Shown here piece after piece: positions 36,255 through 51,300 of a stretch of DNA of 64,000 nucleotides. The DNA is from Diphasiastrum complanatum (taxonomy: Eukaryota > Streptophyta > Lycopodiopsida > Lycopodiales > Lycopodiaceae). The stretch's first letter is position 1, and each line of letters starts with the position of its first letter. The stretch covers positions 44,171,184 to 44,235,183 of the forward strand of contig CM055095.1 of NCBI GenBank assembly GCA_029204225.1, written 5' to 3'. A model generated the notes under the pieces. The model had not been told where the DNA came from, searched no databases, and saw only the letters and a list, made by a program, of their open reading frames with translations. The translations under genes were made by a program, and so were the position numbers.

Positions 36255-36358
36255 ATTTCAGACTCGTCAAATGGGTAAGGGTTGCTCGGAAATCTATTCA
36301 TAACCAATTTTGGAGATTTATGATTCTCTAGAACCCAAACACTTCATGTAGGAATTGT

Positions 36359-39300
36359 TCATGGATGAGCTTTGAATCGATGTAGTAATTCCAACGCTTG
36401 CTCAAATCTGTCTTCTTGCAAAGCAAACCCAAACCTGCAGTAGGGTGTATGTCCTGTCCAAAAGCTGCTGCTAATGCAGAGTTGAGTAACCCCAAAAATT
36501 GCATTTTTTATGTTTTGACTGTCCAGTGTTACCTTCCTTGGAACACCATGAACGTCTTCATAGGAGATGATCCGGCCTTCGTAGGCTGCAGGTCGAGCTA
36601 TCAAAGAAACACCAGCCAATGGTTCCACTGGATCCCATCCACAATCAGTAAGCACCTACATACCAACAACAGTGGGGTTACACATTTTCAATTGCTAAAT
36701 ATAGCACGGATACAAAAGAGCAAGGATTGTCCCCCACCACCAAGATTGTCCCCCATGGTTGCAATGGATAAGACCCAAGCTTGAATAATGGTTGCCACAG
36801 AAAGGGACATGGGAGCCGTGTTATCCAAATCTGGCTATGCCTTTATGTGGATGTATGGGGCAAATATTGTACATAATCATTTTAACACAACTAAATGCCA
36901 ACAGATCATGAAAACAAAGGAACGGGCTTTGAGAAGATGTAGTACCTGTTTCAATTTTTGAGCTCTTTGTTGTAGTAGTGCTCGTTGCTGCGAGAGACCT
37001 TGGAGAATCACACTGGATTCTGAGCCCTGCATTGCCATACCAAGTAATTTCTTTACAGTGTAGTTTAAGGTGCGATGAGGCTTAGTCAGGCTGGGTGCGC
37101 CCTTGAGTGCTTCAATGAACACGGGGTCTTGGACTGCAGCAAACCCAAATTCAAGGCCTCCAGTTAAGAGCTGTGTTGAAAATCCACCAATAAGCGCCAC
37201 TGCCATTCTCGATTTCTCACAAGCTGCAAAACCCACATCAGAAAGATCCCAGGATTCTTCACTGTTACTGTTATATTCCAGTCCCGAGAATGAAGTATCA
37301 ATAATCAAACGAGCAGAATGCTCTTGGCATACAGATAGGATTGAGTGGATCTCATCATTTGTGTAGATCATTCCAGTGGGGTTGACTGTTGGTCCAGTTA
37401 TATACAGCCAAGGTTTCTTTTCAGCCTTCAATGCTTCATCCAGTAACTTTGCTGTCACCTTAAAGCCATCAACGGACTGTGTTGCAATCTTTTTCACTTT
37501 GGCTTGTAGAAAGACAGCAGCAGATACATATGTGCCATTGGAAGGAGTGATAAAGAAAAGGGTTCCTTCCTCCTGGACACATGCTAGTACAAGCTTGGTG
37601 AAGAGTGACATGCAACTGTCACTTAAAATGAGCTCGGTAGTCTTTTCAGATGAGCTTACTCCATACTTACTTGTCATGAACTGCATGATTTCAGGCCTTG
37701 GGTCGGTCTCAGAATCACTGATGTTTTGCCGAGCAAAGCCTTCAAAAACTACCATTTTGATAGCTGAGGGAAAGGGTAGGCAATTTTCATCCAAGTCCAT
37801 ACGGATTGGGTCTGTTGGCTGTAACGGAAAATTGGACAGTTCTGCCTTATCCATCGCCAAAACAGCTGACTCACAAAACCTGATGAAGCCAGATGGTGCT
37901 TCTTTGCTGGGTGGTCTCTGGAGCAACAAAGTTGGCCAATCAGGTAAAAGCTTGCATAGAGGAGGCACTTGTAATGTAGGGATGTAATATACCATGAAGA
38001 TAGCAGAAACTATACCCCATAGTCGGTGGAATGTTGATGAATGCCTCCTTTCCTCTCCTCAGGGTCAAGAGCTTGACTTTAATCATCCGCACAAAAGAGG
38101 ACATACAAGAAATCAAAATAGAAAAGACTTAAATGGCAAAAGCTAACCTGGGCGGTTGTGTGTCGATTAGGAAGTTGAAAGCTGAGCAACTCGTGCAGAA
38201 GACAGCCATAGTAAAGCTGATTGATTACTGAGGTCCGACCATGAATTAGTTCCACTGTCTTGCTCATACCATGAAGGAATTCTTCATTCTCGGAAACCAT
38301 GAAAGCCACCTCCAAATCCGAATATACCTGATTGCTATCTAGAAATGTTAGATCCTACCTAAATCACTCTAAACCCTAAACACAAATGATATGATCCAGA
38401 TAAGAAAGGCCAATATGTTTCAGGAAAGCATTGCCCGAGAATTTGCGCATATGTACACTACTCCTGCAACATTTATACCGGTTCAATAGATGCAATGACT
38501 ACCTGATTTTTGACAAGCCCACACATGATTGTCACGTGAGGTGGAAGAGGATGAGCTGCCAAGTACTGCAATACACCATTCGTACCAGGTAGACTAGAGA
38601 GCCTAACATGATCAGAAATGTCCAAGAAAAGTCTAGCATTGATTTGGGCAGATTCATAAATCAGTTGTTCGAAGGCCGTGGAAGTCTTCATTTCAAAATC
38701 TGCCAAGCTAGTGATAACAACTTGCGGCTTCAAGTGCTTCAAGAGCTGCATAACTAAATCTGCTCGACATGGAGTTTCCAGCACAACAACTGCATGACCT
38801 GACTCATAGTACATCTCTTTTGTCGTTGGGAGCTCCTGCAGAGTGTCAAATCTGTCAGTAAGAAATTTGGTCTAACAGAATTCGCACAGAAAATAATTGC
38901 AATAGGCATCGAGGCAAGTTTCCAATAGTTATTATGACCAGAATGACTTACAACTTGAAATAAGCTGACGTATAAAGTGTATCGAACTAAATTACCTCAT
39001 GAGGTAACACAGTAAGCCATTTCTTAGGTAGCCACTTTGCCAGACTTGCCTCAATCAAAGCAAGTTGTGGTGAAAAGAGGTGCAAGATATTTTCAATCAA
39101 AACAGATCTTGATGGCACGACTATGAAGTTCTGCAAGGCATTACAAGACATTTGCTCATGATTTTGAACTGAAAATACTACAGGAGGCTAGTTAAATCGA
39201 ATCTGTGATATTTGCCCAAGATGTCAATGACATATAGAATATTTTGTCAAGTTCCACAGAAAGTCTTGTCAAAATTCAGAGTCCTTTTAGCAAGAACATT

Positions 39301-42300
39301 TTAGCCAAATGGGACACCAAACATATTAAAGATCAAACAATCAGCAAATTTTTTTGATAAAACACCATTTTCCAATCAAATTCAGGGATAGATCCCTCAT
39401 GGATCTTTTTCCTTAAGCGGTGATAGAAGCTGCACATCTTTGTAAGGTTTACTCACAGTAGGTGTCAGTGGAATGCAATGGTATATACGCAGAAAACCAG
39501 CTATTAGGTTTCGAAATTTTGCACTACCAGCTGGCAATTCAAAAGGAAAGTATGTGTATTCTTCCAAAGCTTGTGCTAGATGCGCAAGAAATGGGATTTT
39601 TTCCTCTGCAACTGCCTCCTCAACAAATGATAAGTCCAAAGCACCACGTATTTCTTCATTCCCAGAACTTAAAAATCTGAAGATTGTCTTAACCTGAAAT
39701 ATTTATCATCCAAATAAGTCAAGTGCAGGGCCTCAGAATCCTGAAAACAAGTAATAGCTGACTGACTAAGACAGCTTCACAACCATGGTACAGATGTTTA
39801 GTTTACATGCAAGAATGCATTGAAAAGATGTGTATGAGCACTAAGGAGGTGACATAACCTTGTACTTAGCATCCAAATTATACAAGGTATCTACCTCATT
39901 GGGCTGCTGAAGCTGACATTGATACACAGACAAACCATGCGATATTTCACCCCCCGACTTGGCATATGCCCAAGCAGTTCGAGCACAAATTGGTTCTTCA
40001 CTAAGCAATCCCATAAAGAACTCAAATCGATGCCGACTATTTTTCTCAATTTCCACAAGTGCAAGTATGTCTGTGTCAGCCGCCTGCACGTACCAAACAT
40101 GTACAGAAGTTACTACAAGATTGAAATAATGTGTATGGCATTTGATCATAAATCCATGTAGTACATTGTTGACGGCTTGTGTATCTGTTGAATGTTATGA
40201 AACCAAATACCTGCTTAACTCTTGTTTGCCAGAGCTTTGTTATCTTAAAACCTCTTCTCTTGAACAGGCGTTCACATACAGCTTGACCAGGACGGCCACC
40301 AATGTTGAAGATCATAGCACCATTTGGTTTGATGACAGCGATACCTTCTTCTACAGCTCTTGCTATGAGACCAAGGCCAAATTGGTCTTCTACAAAACCC
40401 TGAAAAGAAAACACACAAGTGCCTAAAAATAATAGAAGGTCACACAAGAACCTGAATAGGGGATTTCCTCTTTGTTGAACTTGATCTGTTCACCTTATTT
40501 GTGCATTAAGCAGAGTGAACTATGATGGGAACAAAAGCATTCTGGGTGGATAAACTACTAATAAACAGGCATGCCTCACCAAATTTTTTGAAACTTTTCA
40601 GATACCACAGCAATTATCTTGAAAGTAATTAGTATAATCAGCATCAAAGACATTGCATGGCTTGAAATGGAGGCAAAGAAACGTCATCTCCATCAGGGGT
40701 TTCAATAGAGGTTAGTCATTCAAGAATGCATGGTGGTCATATTGCAGGCATATTGAGGTAACCAGTCTGTCACTGAAATCAGAGGACTATAAAAAGGACC
40801 ACCCACTTTGGGGCCGGCAAATTAGATTTTTATTGGGCTCCGACTAATCTTAGAAACCCGTTCCGACCCTTTTGGGCCGGGCCGGAACATACTGTACGTT
40901 CCGTACAGTACATTCCGGAACGTACTGGGTCGGAATGTTTTTTTTAAAACAAAAAAAACCAGGTATCAAACTGCTGGCCATGATCTGCCTTCTTTGCATT
41001 CTTGCTTCTTGATAATATATTGAGGGATGCTTTATAATGCATTGAGGGACGCTAGAGATCAGAAACGCTGGAAAACATACAGTTCAAGCAGATTCATTTG
41101 TCAAGGTAATCTCGATTTTTTGTTAAAAATTACAGCTATTTGATGAGCGACCACCACGGCCAGCAACTGGGGACATCATCAGGACCAGCTTGATCTCATA
41201 GTTTCCCTTGGACCACAATGGACCACCACCACCATATCGGTTACTGTCACGTCCTCCATCTCTATTCGTCTCTGATATCTTCTCTGACTGCTGCTCACGT
41301 TGATCCTAGGATTGCTATCTGCCACGTTATATATATCCGGTCTGAGCCACGCTATTATCTTGATTCCGTTCCTTAATCTCCATTGCTTTGTTAAAAACTA
41401 CGTATTTTTTCAAAAAAAAAAATTGGCCAAGTTCCGGAACGCGTTCCAGAAGGCAACTAAGCGACAAATCTACATTGGGGGCCTTGATATCAACCAATAA
41501 CCCTCCATCAAAATCCTGTATTTAATGAGTACATTTCAGTTTGATCTCAAAATTTAACAGCAATCTTTTAGGCTCTACATCCTTCTCGATAGGCTTGAGA
41601 AGAAGCCCAGATTCTGTACTCGACAATGTTGAACCAGGTAATGGAGATGAAAGGGCATCCACCGACAAAATTCAGGGGGTTCATGGCCAATGAGGCCCAA
41701 GGCAATCGAAAATCCACGAAAACAAATCTTCAATGGAGAGTCACAAATTGTTATGGAAGGATGCAAAAGGTAGTGCATATTTCACTCGGAGGAGAGTATG
41801 CCGCAAAACACCCAAAACTGCATCTAGAGTCATTTGCAAGAGATGCATAAAATATTCTATCGCAACTGACAAGAAACAAATACCAAGTTGAATCACTTCA
41901 TGACATGGTGGTTGAAAAGATAGGTTCTAGAAACTACAAACATGATATGCCTGAATGTCTCACTGTGAAAAAATTGTAGGTTAGGTACATGATTTGAGCC
42001 AAAATATGTTTCAAATCAATGCTTTTTCAAATTACGTTTTGCTACGTAGTCCACAGTGAGATTCTATCCAAGATTCCATTGTAATCCATGCCGTGGGAAA
42101 TGGTTAATGTGCATGAGTTGCCATGGATAAACTGGTCTAAGTTGAGTCATAGCAACTAGTTGGCTACAAAGGATAAGAAGCACCACTTGACATTGTATGG
42201 TACAGTAATTAGCGATATGAATATATTAAAGCACAGATGCAATAAACCATTGCTTGCAAAAACAAATCTGAAATGTTCAGTGATTGCTCATAGAATGTAA

Positions 42301-45300
42301 AACCTTCACTAGGTGACAGTATGCCCAATAACTAGATGTCTTTAAGCAAAATACAACAATTTCAGTATAACAGAGATTGCAAGACCAAACCTGAAGGCCA
42401 CAATAATTGCTGAGAGAATACAAAAACTCTTCACTTGCGTTTTCTGAAACAATTTTGAGCATAGCATCAGGATCTGGATTAAGGACCTGAAAAGCATGAA
42501 AATAAAGGACACACAGCATCAGAGTAATAGTAGGTCCTCTGATCTATTTACCAGCAAATTGCATGAGGAATTCCATACGCAACAACCTTGTTGAATGATT
42601 TCAACCCCAAACTGGATGATTTATTACAAACTGAAGCAGAAGATAACAGATCATTGATTACAAACTCGGGAAAATAATGGTTGCTTTTTGGACAATCCAC
42701 AATTCAAGGCCGGCTTCAGAGATACACTAGTACAAAATTTAAAATAGTCGTTCATTTATAGGGGTGGAAGAAACAACCTGGGTGCAGGCTTTACCTGCGG
42801 TATGCAACCTATGATTCGATCGAGCATAATTTCTTTCTCTTTGCAGTATCCTAGCAAATCCGAGACATGAAACTCAACTCTATCCAGTAAAGTCTTCCCT
42901 TCATGATCATAAACGGGAGAACCATCCACATTCAGTGCATTGAGGTAGAGATTGATCCACGCAACTTTGATGGCTCTTGGATTAATATCAAGCCCATACA
43001 CCTATGTGCACAATGGAAAGGGTAAGAAGAAACACATTAAAAAATTCCACAGCATATACCTGCTCTAGGAAAAAAAATGAACAATGACAACCTGGTCTCC
43101 CAAAAGATTCAGACTGATACTTGCCTTTTCAGGAGACCACTTCTCAGCAAGAGCAATAGACACCCATCCATTTCCACAACCAAGCTCTGCCACAACACGG
43201 TCCTGGAATGCACTGTCTGAAAGCCTGTTTATTCCTTCAAAGAACGTGAAGGACCAATCTTCAGGTATGAATATGCTTGGAAGCTCCAGCAACGTCAGCT
43301 TCTGCCTATTTTTTCGAAACCCTTCATCCCAAGCAAGAAATCAGACACCTCGTAAATCCTCTAGTGGTCACAAATAGCTTCAACATTTTGCAAAGTTATA
43401 ATAACACGAAAGACACTATTTGGTACCCCCTTTTCAGCAGCAAATCATGAGTCATATGTCCATTTCAATCAGGTGCCCCAATTCTGGGCCATTGCAGTTA
43501 CCAATTCCATGAAATTGATAGAATGAAAGCCCCACAAATTAAGAATACAACTGCAAGAGGGGATCAAGAAACCTTTCTATCAGTGATAACCCACATATAT
43601 GAAGGAAAGGGAGCTTACATGATGTGAAGGATGAAGTAAACAATGTGTTCCGAAAATGAGAATGTCACTTAACTACCAAGCTCACACCCGTCAACAAGGA
43701 ACCTTTGTAACCAACTGTGTAAGTAAAATGGTAAGTGCGCATAAGAGACAATGATGGAGAGCTCTGGTGATTGTTCACAGAGAGAGAGTGGGAACTCATG
43801 GCCAGGCATGCCAGAAATGGAACTGTACAGATGTTGTGGAAAGAGGCCATATCTGAACATAGCATGAGAAAACGGGTTTCTGTTGATCATGGGTGTCACA
43901 GCAACACTGTGTGTTTCAGCTATGTCTCTGATATCGGCACGGCAGTGGACGGCAAGTGTGCCAATGATAGGGACTGTTTCCCTGTCAGAAGCACTGGGAA
44001 AAGCTTGAAATTTCCCAGAAGAATAATAACTTTTGAGGCCAGAAATGTGTCTAACATGCTGACCGGCATAAGAATTCCTGTCAGTGCCTAATGGAGACCA
44101 AAGTGTCAGCTTACTCCAGTGGGAGATCCCTCACTTCAATAACCTGGCACAGTTCTGCCAGCATTATTGGAAGCGTCTATCCTTCTCATTATGTTCCACA
44201 CTTGAAGAACCCATATTCGGAATTCCTGTCAATGCTAAACTTCATGGGGAGTTCACTTCAATAGCTGCCAGCATTATTGGAAGCATCTCAAGTCTATCTT
44301 CTCATTAAGTACCACACTTGAAGAACCCATATTCGGAATTCCTGGACATACCAATGCCTGAAAGAAGCAACTTGGACGTGGTACTGATCCCTGCTATATA
44401 TATCCTTTAAAGGTGCCAAACTTGTATTACCAGAAGACAAGAGTTGAACAAATGAGCCATATAGATTGAAGAAGCTACCAAGAAGATGCTTGAGAAACAA
44501 GTTAAACATTGTTTTGAATCCTGTGTGAAGCAAGTGAGCTTAGACAAAGTAGAGTAATGAATGGAGAAGTTTGGAGCAGTTTGTCGAAAGCAAGAGATCC
44601 TACTAGTGTAACAACCCAGCTAGATACGAATACTCAGAAAATTCCGTGAAGAACAAGTATAAGATGATTACTCTTCACCCATTCATAGACATATACATGC
44701 AAACCATTTATTAACATGTGCATGCAAATCCTTAATTGCATGTGTGACCTCTATGGTCACACGCATGACCTTTTAAGTCATACGTACATACGTGTGACCT
44801 AAACAGTCCACATACATGACTACTGAAGTCAATGCATGTCACACATCATCACATGCATTTTTACGTGGTGGTTACTTCACTATGCAGTCTAAGATCCTAC
44901 TCGACCCCTGTGGAACTTAGCTCGACCATTGTGGAACTCAGAAAGATTCATACCCTGCAATTCGGCTCACTTCAAATCCTGCTTTATCCGAAATAAAATC
45001 ATGTTCCCTCTGAAGGCCATGGCCTTCAAAGACCGCCTGCCAGATGCTAGCCAAAGGGAAGCATAAGTATAAGTCAAACGAATTTGAACTTCAGGGCCCC
45101 TCTCAATTTGAAATTTTTTTATGAAGTTGAAGGCCCTTTTGCCCTTCGAACCCCTTCACATGAAACGTGAAATGAAATTCTTGAGTATCCAACGATGAAC
45201 TACCATCCAATGGCCAGAAATCATTGAAGACTTGATCATTGATCTCCTTGAGTCGCGATCAGACAGCTGTGAGCCATTTTTGTGCGCCCAACACGGTTCT

Positions 45301-48300
45301 TGCAGCCGCTATACACCTAAATGCGCTAAGCTTGGTTCCTCCTTCACCGCGCTGCAAGTATATTCTTAGTGGAAAGCCCATCATATGTGTAAGACAACGA
45401 TGGGGAGCCTTCATGAATCTGTTCTTCCCGAGTCAAGCAAGTTAGATGGATCTAACTACAGCTTTTGGAAGTTCAAACTGAAGAATATACTTATGGACAG
45501 GGATTATTGGCAAATTGTCATGGGACAAGAGGTGATGGCTCAAAATCTCAATGATCAAGATAGAAGGATATTTGAGAAACGGGTGCAACGTGCACATCAT
45601 ATCATCAACTTATTTGTGAAGGATAAGGTTATTCATCCTGATCAGGAATGCAGTCGGGCCTAAGGATGCATGGGATATTCTTAGGAATACATATGAAACC
45701 GTGAGTAAGTCTCGAGCTTTGTTCTTGAATAATAAACTTCATACCTTGACAATGGAATCAGAAGAATCCATTACGGATTTTATTACTAGGGTGAAGGATC
45801 TAAGAGATTATAGGGGAAATTGTACTTGACAATACTCTTGTACAAATTGTTTTGAATAGCTTACCATTTCAATATCAAAACTTTGTTATGACACTGAGTT
45901 TGAGGGAGAGACCGCCGACATTCGACGAGATGAATGGTTTGCTACTTCAAGAAGAGTTACGAAGACAAAACTTGATGTCTAGGGAAGATTTCAAGGAGCT
46001 GGATTTCTTCACCACGAATCAAGACAAGAAGAAAGGAGGCAAAAAGGATCAGAAGCAGGAAGGCAAGGACAATACGGAAAGGAGACAGTTCCAAATCCAA
46101 TCCAAAGAGAATGGGTAATTGTAACTTTTGTGGTAAATATGGTCATTTTGCGTTTGAGTGCAGGAAAAAGAAGGCAATCCAGGACAAGAAGCAGTCAGGC
46201 AACTTCATTGAAGACGAAGACAAAAGTGAAGCTGCGGGATGCTATGAGTTATTCTCAGCTTCAACATCAGGGATCTTTGAAGACTGCTGGTACATTGATT
46301 CTGGAGCAACGCAACATATGACACCACATTGTGAGTTGTTTACACAGTTTGAGGACAGTGGTGTAAATGCACATGTCAAGCTTGGAGACAATTCTTCTTA
46401 CGACATCAAAGGTCGAGGTACAGTGAGAGTACATTTACCTTCAGGGGATATAGGAGAAACTAAGAATGTTCTCTATGTTCCAGGTTTAAAGAAGAATTTA
46501 CTTTCAATTTCTGCTATCACTAAACAGAACATGAGAGTTGAGTTTGATAATCAGAAGTGTCTTATCAAAGACAAAAACAAAGGTTACAAAGTTGTGGTCA
46601 CAGGATATTTGGCAGGTCAACTTTACAAACTTGATGCGTCTACATCGGATCATCAGGTTTGTGCAGCTTCTGATAGTATGGAGAGCAGGATGTGGCATGA
46701 AAGGTTTGGACATCTGAACTATAAAAGTTTACAAGTTCCAAAAGACAATAATTTGGTAATAGGATTACCTAATATTGTATCTTCGGAAAAAATCTGTGAA
46801 GGACGTGTTATGGGCAAGCATCATCGTATGCAGTTTCCTAAGGATGGAGCATATAGAGCCAAGGAGATCTTGGAGATTGTTCATATAGACTTACGTGGTC
46901 CCATGCAGATTGAGGAGCATCCTACTTCATGGTACTTGTGGATACACTTGCTTAAGTATAAAAGTCAAGATTTTAAGTTCTTTACTCAGTTCAAATCACT
47001 TGTTGAGAAGCAAACAGGAAAGCAAATAAAGATTCTACGTTCAGATAAGGGAGGTGAATTCATATCTACAGAGTTCCATGAATTCTGCAGAACATGGAAT
47101 CAAGAGACAATTTGCTTCGACAGATACACCACAACATAATGGAGTAGCCGAGAGAAAGAACAGGTCCATTGTGGTGAGTGCTCGAAGCATGCTACGAGGT
47201 AAGAACCTCAAGAATCATTTGTGGGGTTAAGCAGTTTGTACAACAGTTTACTTACTTAACAGAAGTCCTACAAAAGCAGTTCTCAATCAAACTCCAGAAG
47301 AAGCTTTCACAGGTGTTGTATTGCATATGCTCATATTCCTAAAGATAATCGTCAAAAACTTGATTCAAAGGCAGTCAAGTGTTTATTCTGTGGTTATGAT
47401 GAGCAAGAGAAGGCATATCGCCTTTATAATCTTACCAGTAAGAAGGTGATTATGAGCAGGAATGTTGTGTTTGAAGAAAGTGAGTCTTCTAACCTAGAAG
47501 ATCAATGAGGAGGATGTATTTTCTCCTACATCAAAAACTCCTGTCATAGATGATATTCAGGAAGATACAGGTCCATGTGATACAGCTTCTACACAAATTG
47601 TACCAAGGATGAGTACACAGGTGGATCTTGGTAAACGAAAGGAAAGGTCAAGCGTATTTGATACTTATTCTCCTTCTACATCACGTACAAAGAAGTTACC
47701 AAGATGGTATTTTGAGACTATAAAAGATAGTCACATGTTGGATGAGGGAGAATCGAGTTAACAAGGAGCTAAGAGATTGACATGTTCAAGTGTCAACTAT
47801 TGTAAAATGGTGAAGAAACGCATTATGCGTTTATGGCTTCAGTGTTGGATTCAGAGGATCCTTTATTTTATGAAGATGCTGCAAAGGAACAAGTTTGGAA
47901 GACTGCTATGGATGAGTAGTACAGTTCTATTATGAAAAACGAGACATGGGATCTTGTTGTACTTCCAGCAGGTTACAAGTGGATTTATAGAACCAAGTTT
48001 AAGTCTGATGATTCTATAGATAAGTATAAAGCTGGTTGATCTACTGCAACACCAATGATCAAGTTGTAGATATCTTCACAAAAGGACTTGGTCATGAAAA
48101 TCAGGACACTCCTAGGTCTTATTGATAATCAATTATCCAATAAGGGGGAGTGTTAGGAATTAATGGTTAATTAATTAATTGTACGCCAGCCTGCGTGCTA
48201 GAAGGCCTATTTCTATTTTTAGTATAGGTACTATCTATTTTTAGTATAAGTACCTAAGTTAGTAAACATAGATTGCTATTTCTGAGATTTAGTAATTAGC

Positions 48301-51300
48301 ATAATTGCTTCTGCCAAACGGTACTTTAGGCAAATAGCTTTTGCCTTAGAGTTAGTCAAGTCTCTATAAGAGCAGATGGGCGCCCACCTTCATTATCAAT
48401 TCAATACAGATCAGTACTGTTAATTGCTCTTGTGATTCGTCTTCTTCCTCTTGTGTTTGGTGTTTTGTGAGTACTAATAAGATTAGTCTACTCCTAGTTT
48501 CAGAATCACTCAGATTCTATCAAGGCTTGTACCACACTTGAACACGCCATAGCGATAGCTACAATTTATGAGGGTGGCGTCAAAGGCAAAGGTGTCTATG
48601 TAGTATGGGTAGATTATGATAGGCACACAACGCCAGAGCTTTCATAAGCCAGCACCAATAGAATTTCAACAAAGTCAAAAGCACAAGGTAATAACTAGTA
48701 AACCCCGCAAGTCTTTCCAACAATCTACCATGATAGTTCAGCAAAAGGAGCATGCCAAGAAAGGTCTTTTTAATTTCTGCTTGGATAAGCACTTATACAA
48801 GGATTGTCCTAGGCGTTATGGCAAAAAGAAGATTCACCAAATGAAGACTTGACTTGAGGATGAGAGGCAAGGTCAGGATATCCATTTCCAAAATAAAATT
48901 AGTACACATTGAGGGAAATTGGCAAGTCGGGAGGTTGTTGTACTTCATCAACTCCCCTTGGTGTAGAAGCTAAAGCTACCTCCCTCAAAATATAAGTATA
49001 CTGTGGAGATGCCTAACGACAAAGTTCAAAAGTATCAGACCAGAAGCTAGTGCAGGCCTCTCATCATTCAGACTTACACCAAAATAATATGTAGTGGTGA
49101 TTGCAGCATACCTAATAATTCCTTGATTTGCTACTTCATATCCAAAAAATTAGTTCCTCAATGTTAGCCTCTCAAAATTGCTTCATGAAATCAGTCACAT
49201 CTTAACTGAGAAAAGAATGAGCTGCAGTGAACATCTCTGTCACTCCTGCTCTGCAAACTCTTTCACATCAGATTAACATGTTTTATCCAATTTCTGATAC
49301 TGGCCTCTTGTCATAGGCTTAGTGAGGAGATCAATTGCTGTCTAGTGTTTTACATTATTCAACATCAGATTATGGTTTTCATGGATAAAGTGAAATTGTA
49401 TATGTGTATGCTGTGTTCAGTTTTGACCGATTGAATTTCTTGATAATGAGATGAAAGTCTTATTATCGGCAAGAAAAACAGTTGGTGTCTCTAGCTGAAA
49501 TCCAATTTTCAATAGTAGATATGGAATCAGAATGACCTCGTCGGTGGCTTGCACTAATGCAATATACTTAGCTTATGTAATTGACAGAGCTACCACACTT
49601 CATCACCATCTAGCTGATGGCTCTATCTCCCAATAGGAGAACATAAACAAATGTAGATTTCAGATCATCCAAATTTCCTGCCTATGAGATTCACATGAAG
49701 CTCCATTTGGTTCAATCTCTATAGTGATTTTCACCACCGGCATGAACCTAGTACAGGTTATAGGGCGGCTACAGGCCTAATCAAGGAGTGGAAGCATCCT
49801 TTGTAACATTGATATCCAAGTATCTTGGTTTATATTTTGGTCCTCCAATCAAGCTTTTTGATTGGAATGTTAGCAGACTATTAACGGTGACTAGTAATCT
49901 TGTTATTATTCAGAAGGACAACCTACTGTATTTTAAAAAATAAGAGTTTCTTCAAAAAAAATCCAAACACATCTCATAAAACAAGGAGGAACTAATATGC
50001 TTCTTACTAGGAGATAAATATTTCACAACTTAATAAAATATAAGTCTTTAGTGAATCTTGACGAAATCATTTATCGATTAACTTAAAAGCCAAAAGCCAA
50101 AATAGAGAAGGAACTCTGATTGGTAAAATCTGATAGAGAATTGATCTCAAACACTTGGTGAAATATTGCACACGTATTCAAGCCAATCATGGGACATACA
50201 CATAGTTTTGCATTACAAAATTAGGCATTTGTATAATTTGGTTGGGTGCATGCAACAAATCTATCAAAGAAACTATCACGTCTTCTGTTAAAGATTGAAG
50301 TTAATTTTGATCCAATTCAATCTTACAATTGGACATCCTAAGAATACTTGAATAACGACACTGGGTATACTATGAGAATTCAATAATGGAGCACAAAATC
50401 TCAAAGAAATTTTCTATCATTAGTAGTTACTGATTCAAGCTAGAGATTAGGAAAAAAGACACCACTAACGTGCTTAAGTAAATATTTACAAAAAGAATAC
50501 TTAAGTAAATATTCACAATGAATAAATAGAAGCTAATCTTTATCTTCAAGGATAGAGTCAAATCTTATAGGAAAGTAACAGGATAAAAGAAAAATCTATT
50601 GTTGGTTGCCGAGCCGCATGCCAACGCTTACCTACACGGCATCATAGCGTGTGAACCGAGTAACAGAGTACACTAAAATCTATAATCCTTAATCTACATC
50701 AGCTTTAATTTTACTTGATTGGATGGTGTCACGTTTGAGAAACCCTATTATCCAGTGCTAATATTCAGCCCCGATATTTTCCTGGTTATCTCATTGGTAG
50801 TAATTTTGATACTCTCATCTTGAGCCCTGATGGACTTTTTGAGAATCCTGAGCCCTCTTGAATAGAATTGATAGATGGAATCTGCAAACCCCTGAGCCCT
50901 TGTGGCTGGAGTGTTTCTTACTAACGCAAATTAAGTTAGATAACTTTCACACCTTGGCATACTATGGCAATTACTGGCACATCCTCTCTTCTCGCCACTA
51001 CCACAGCTCAACGAGAGGACTCTCGGGTAATATCCATAATATGCCCTGTCATGAGCATTATCTAGTTCAGGTAGCAACGTAAATCTATTCTTCTCCTAGA
51101 GTTCGGGCTATCGCTGGAGTTGGGTGTTTTTTATATCTTGTAAGTTTGTTTGCCTATTGTTTATCTGTTCAGTGTTCTGATTTTTATTCTTTTCGGATCT
51201 GAAGTTATTTCTAACAAATCATTGCCAGCAGATAGGTCTATGAAATTGATGAAATTTATGATATATGGGTAAGGAATATCGGATAGCATTCGCATATTTG

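Noticed and set aside
37376-37987. 203-aa plus-strand ORF
   Set aside because: It is the antisense shadow of MMT exon 11.
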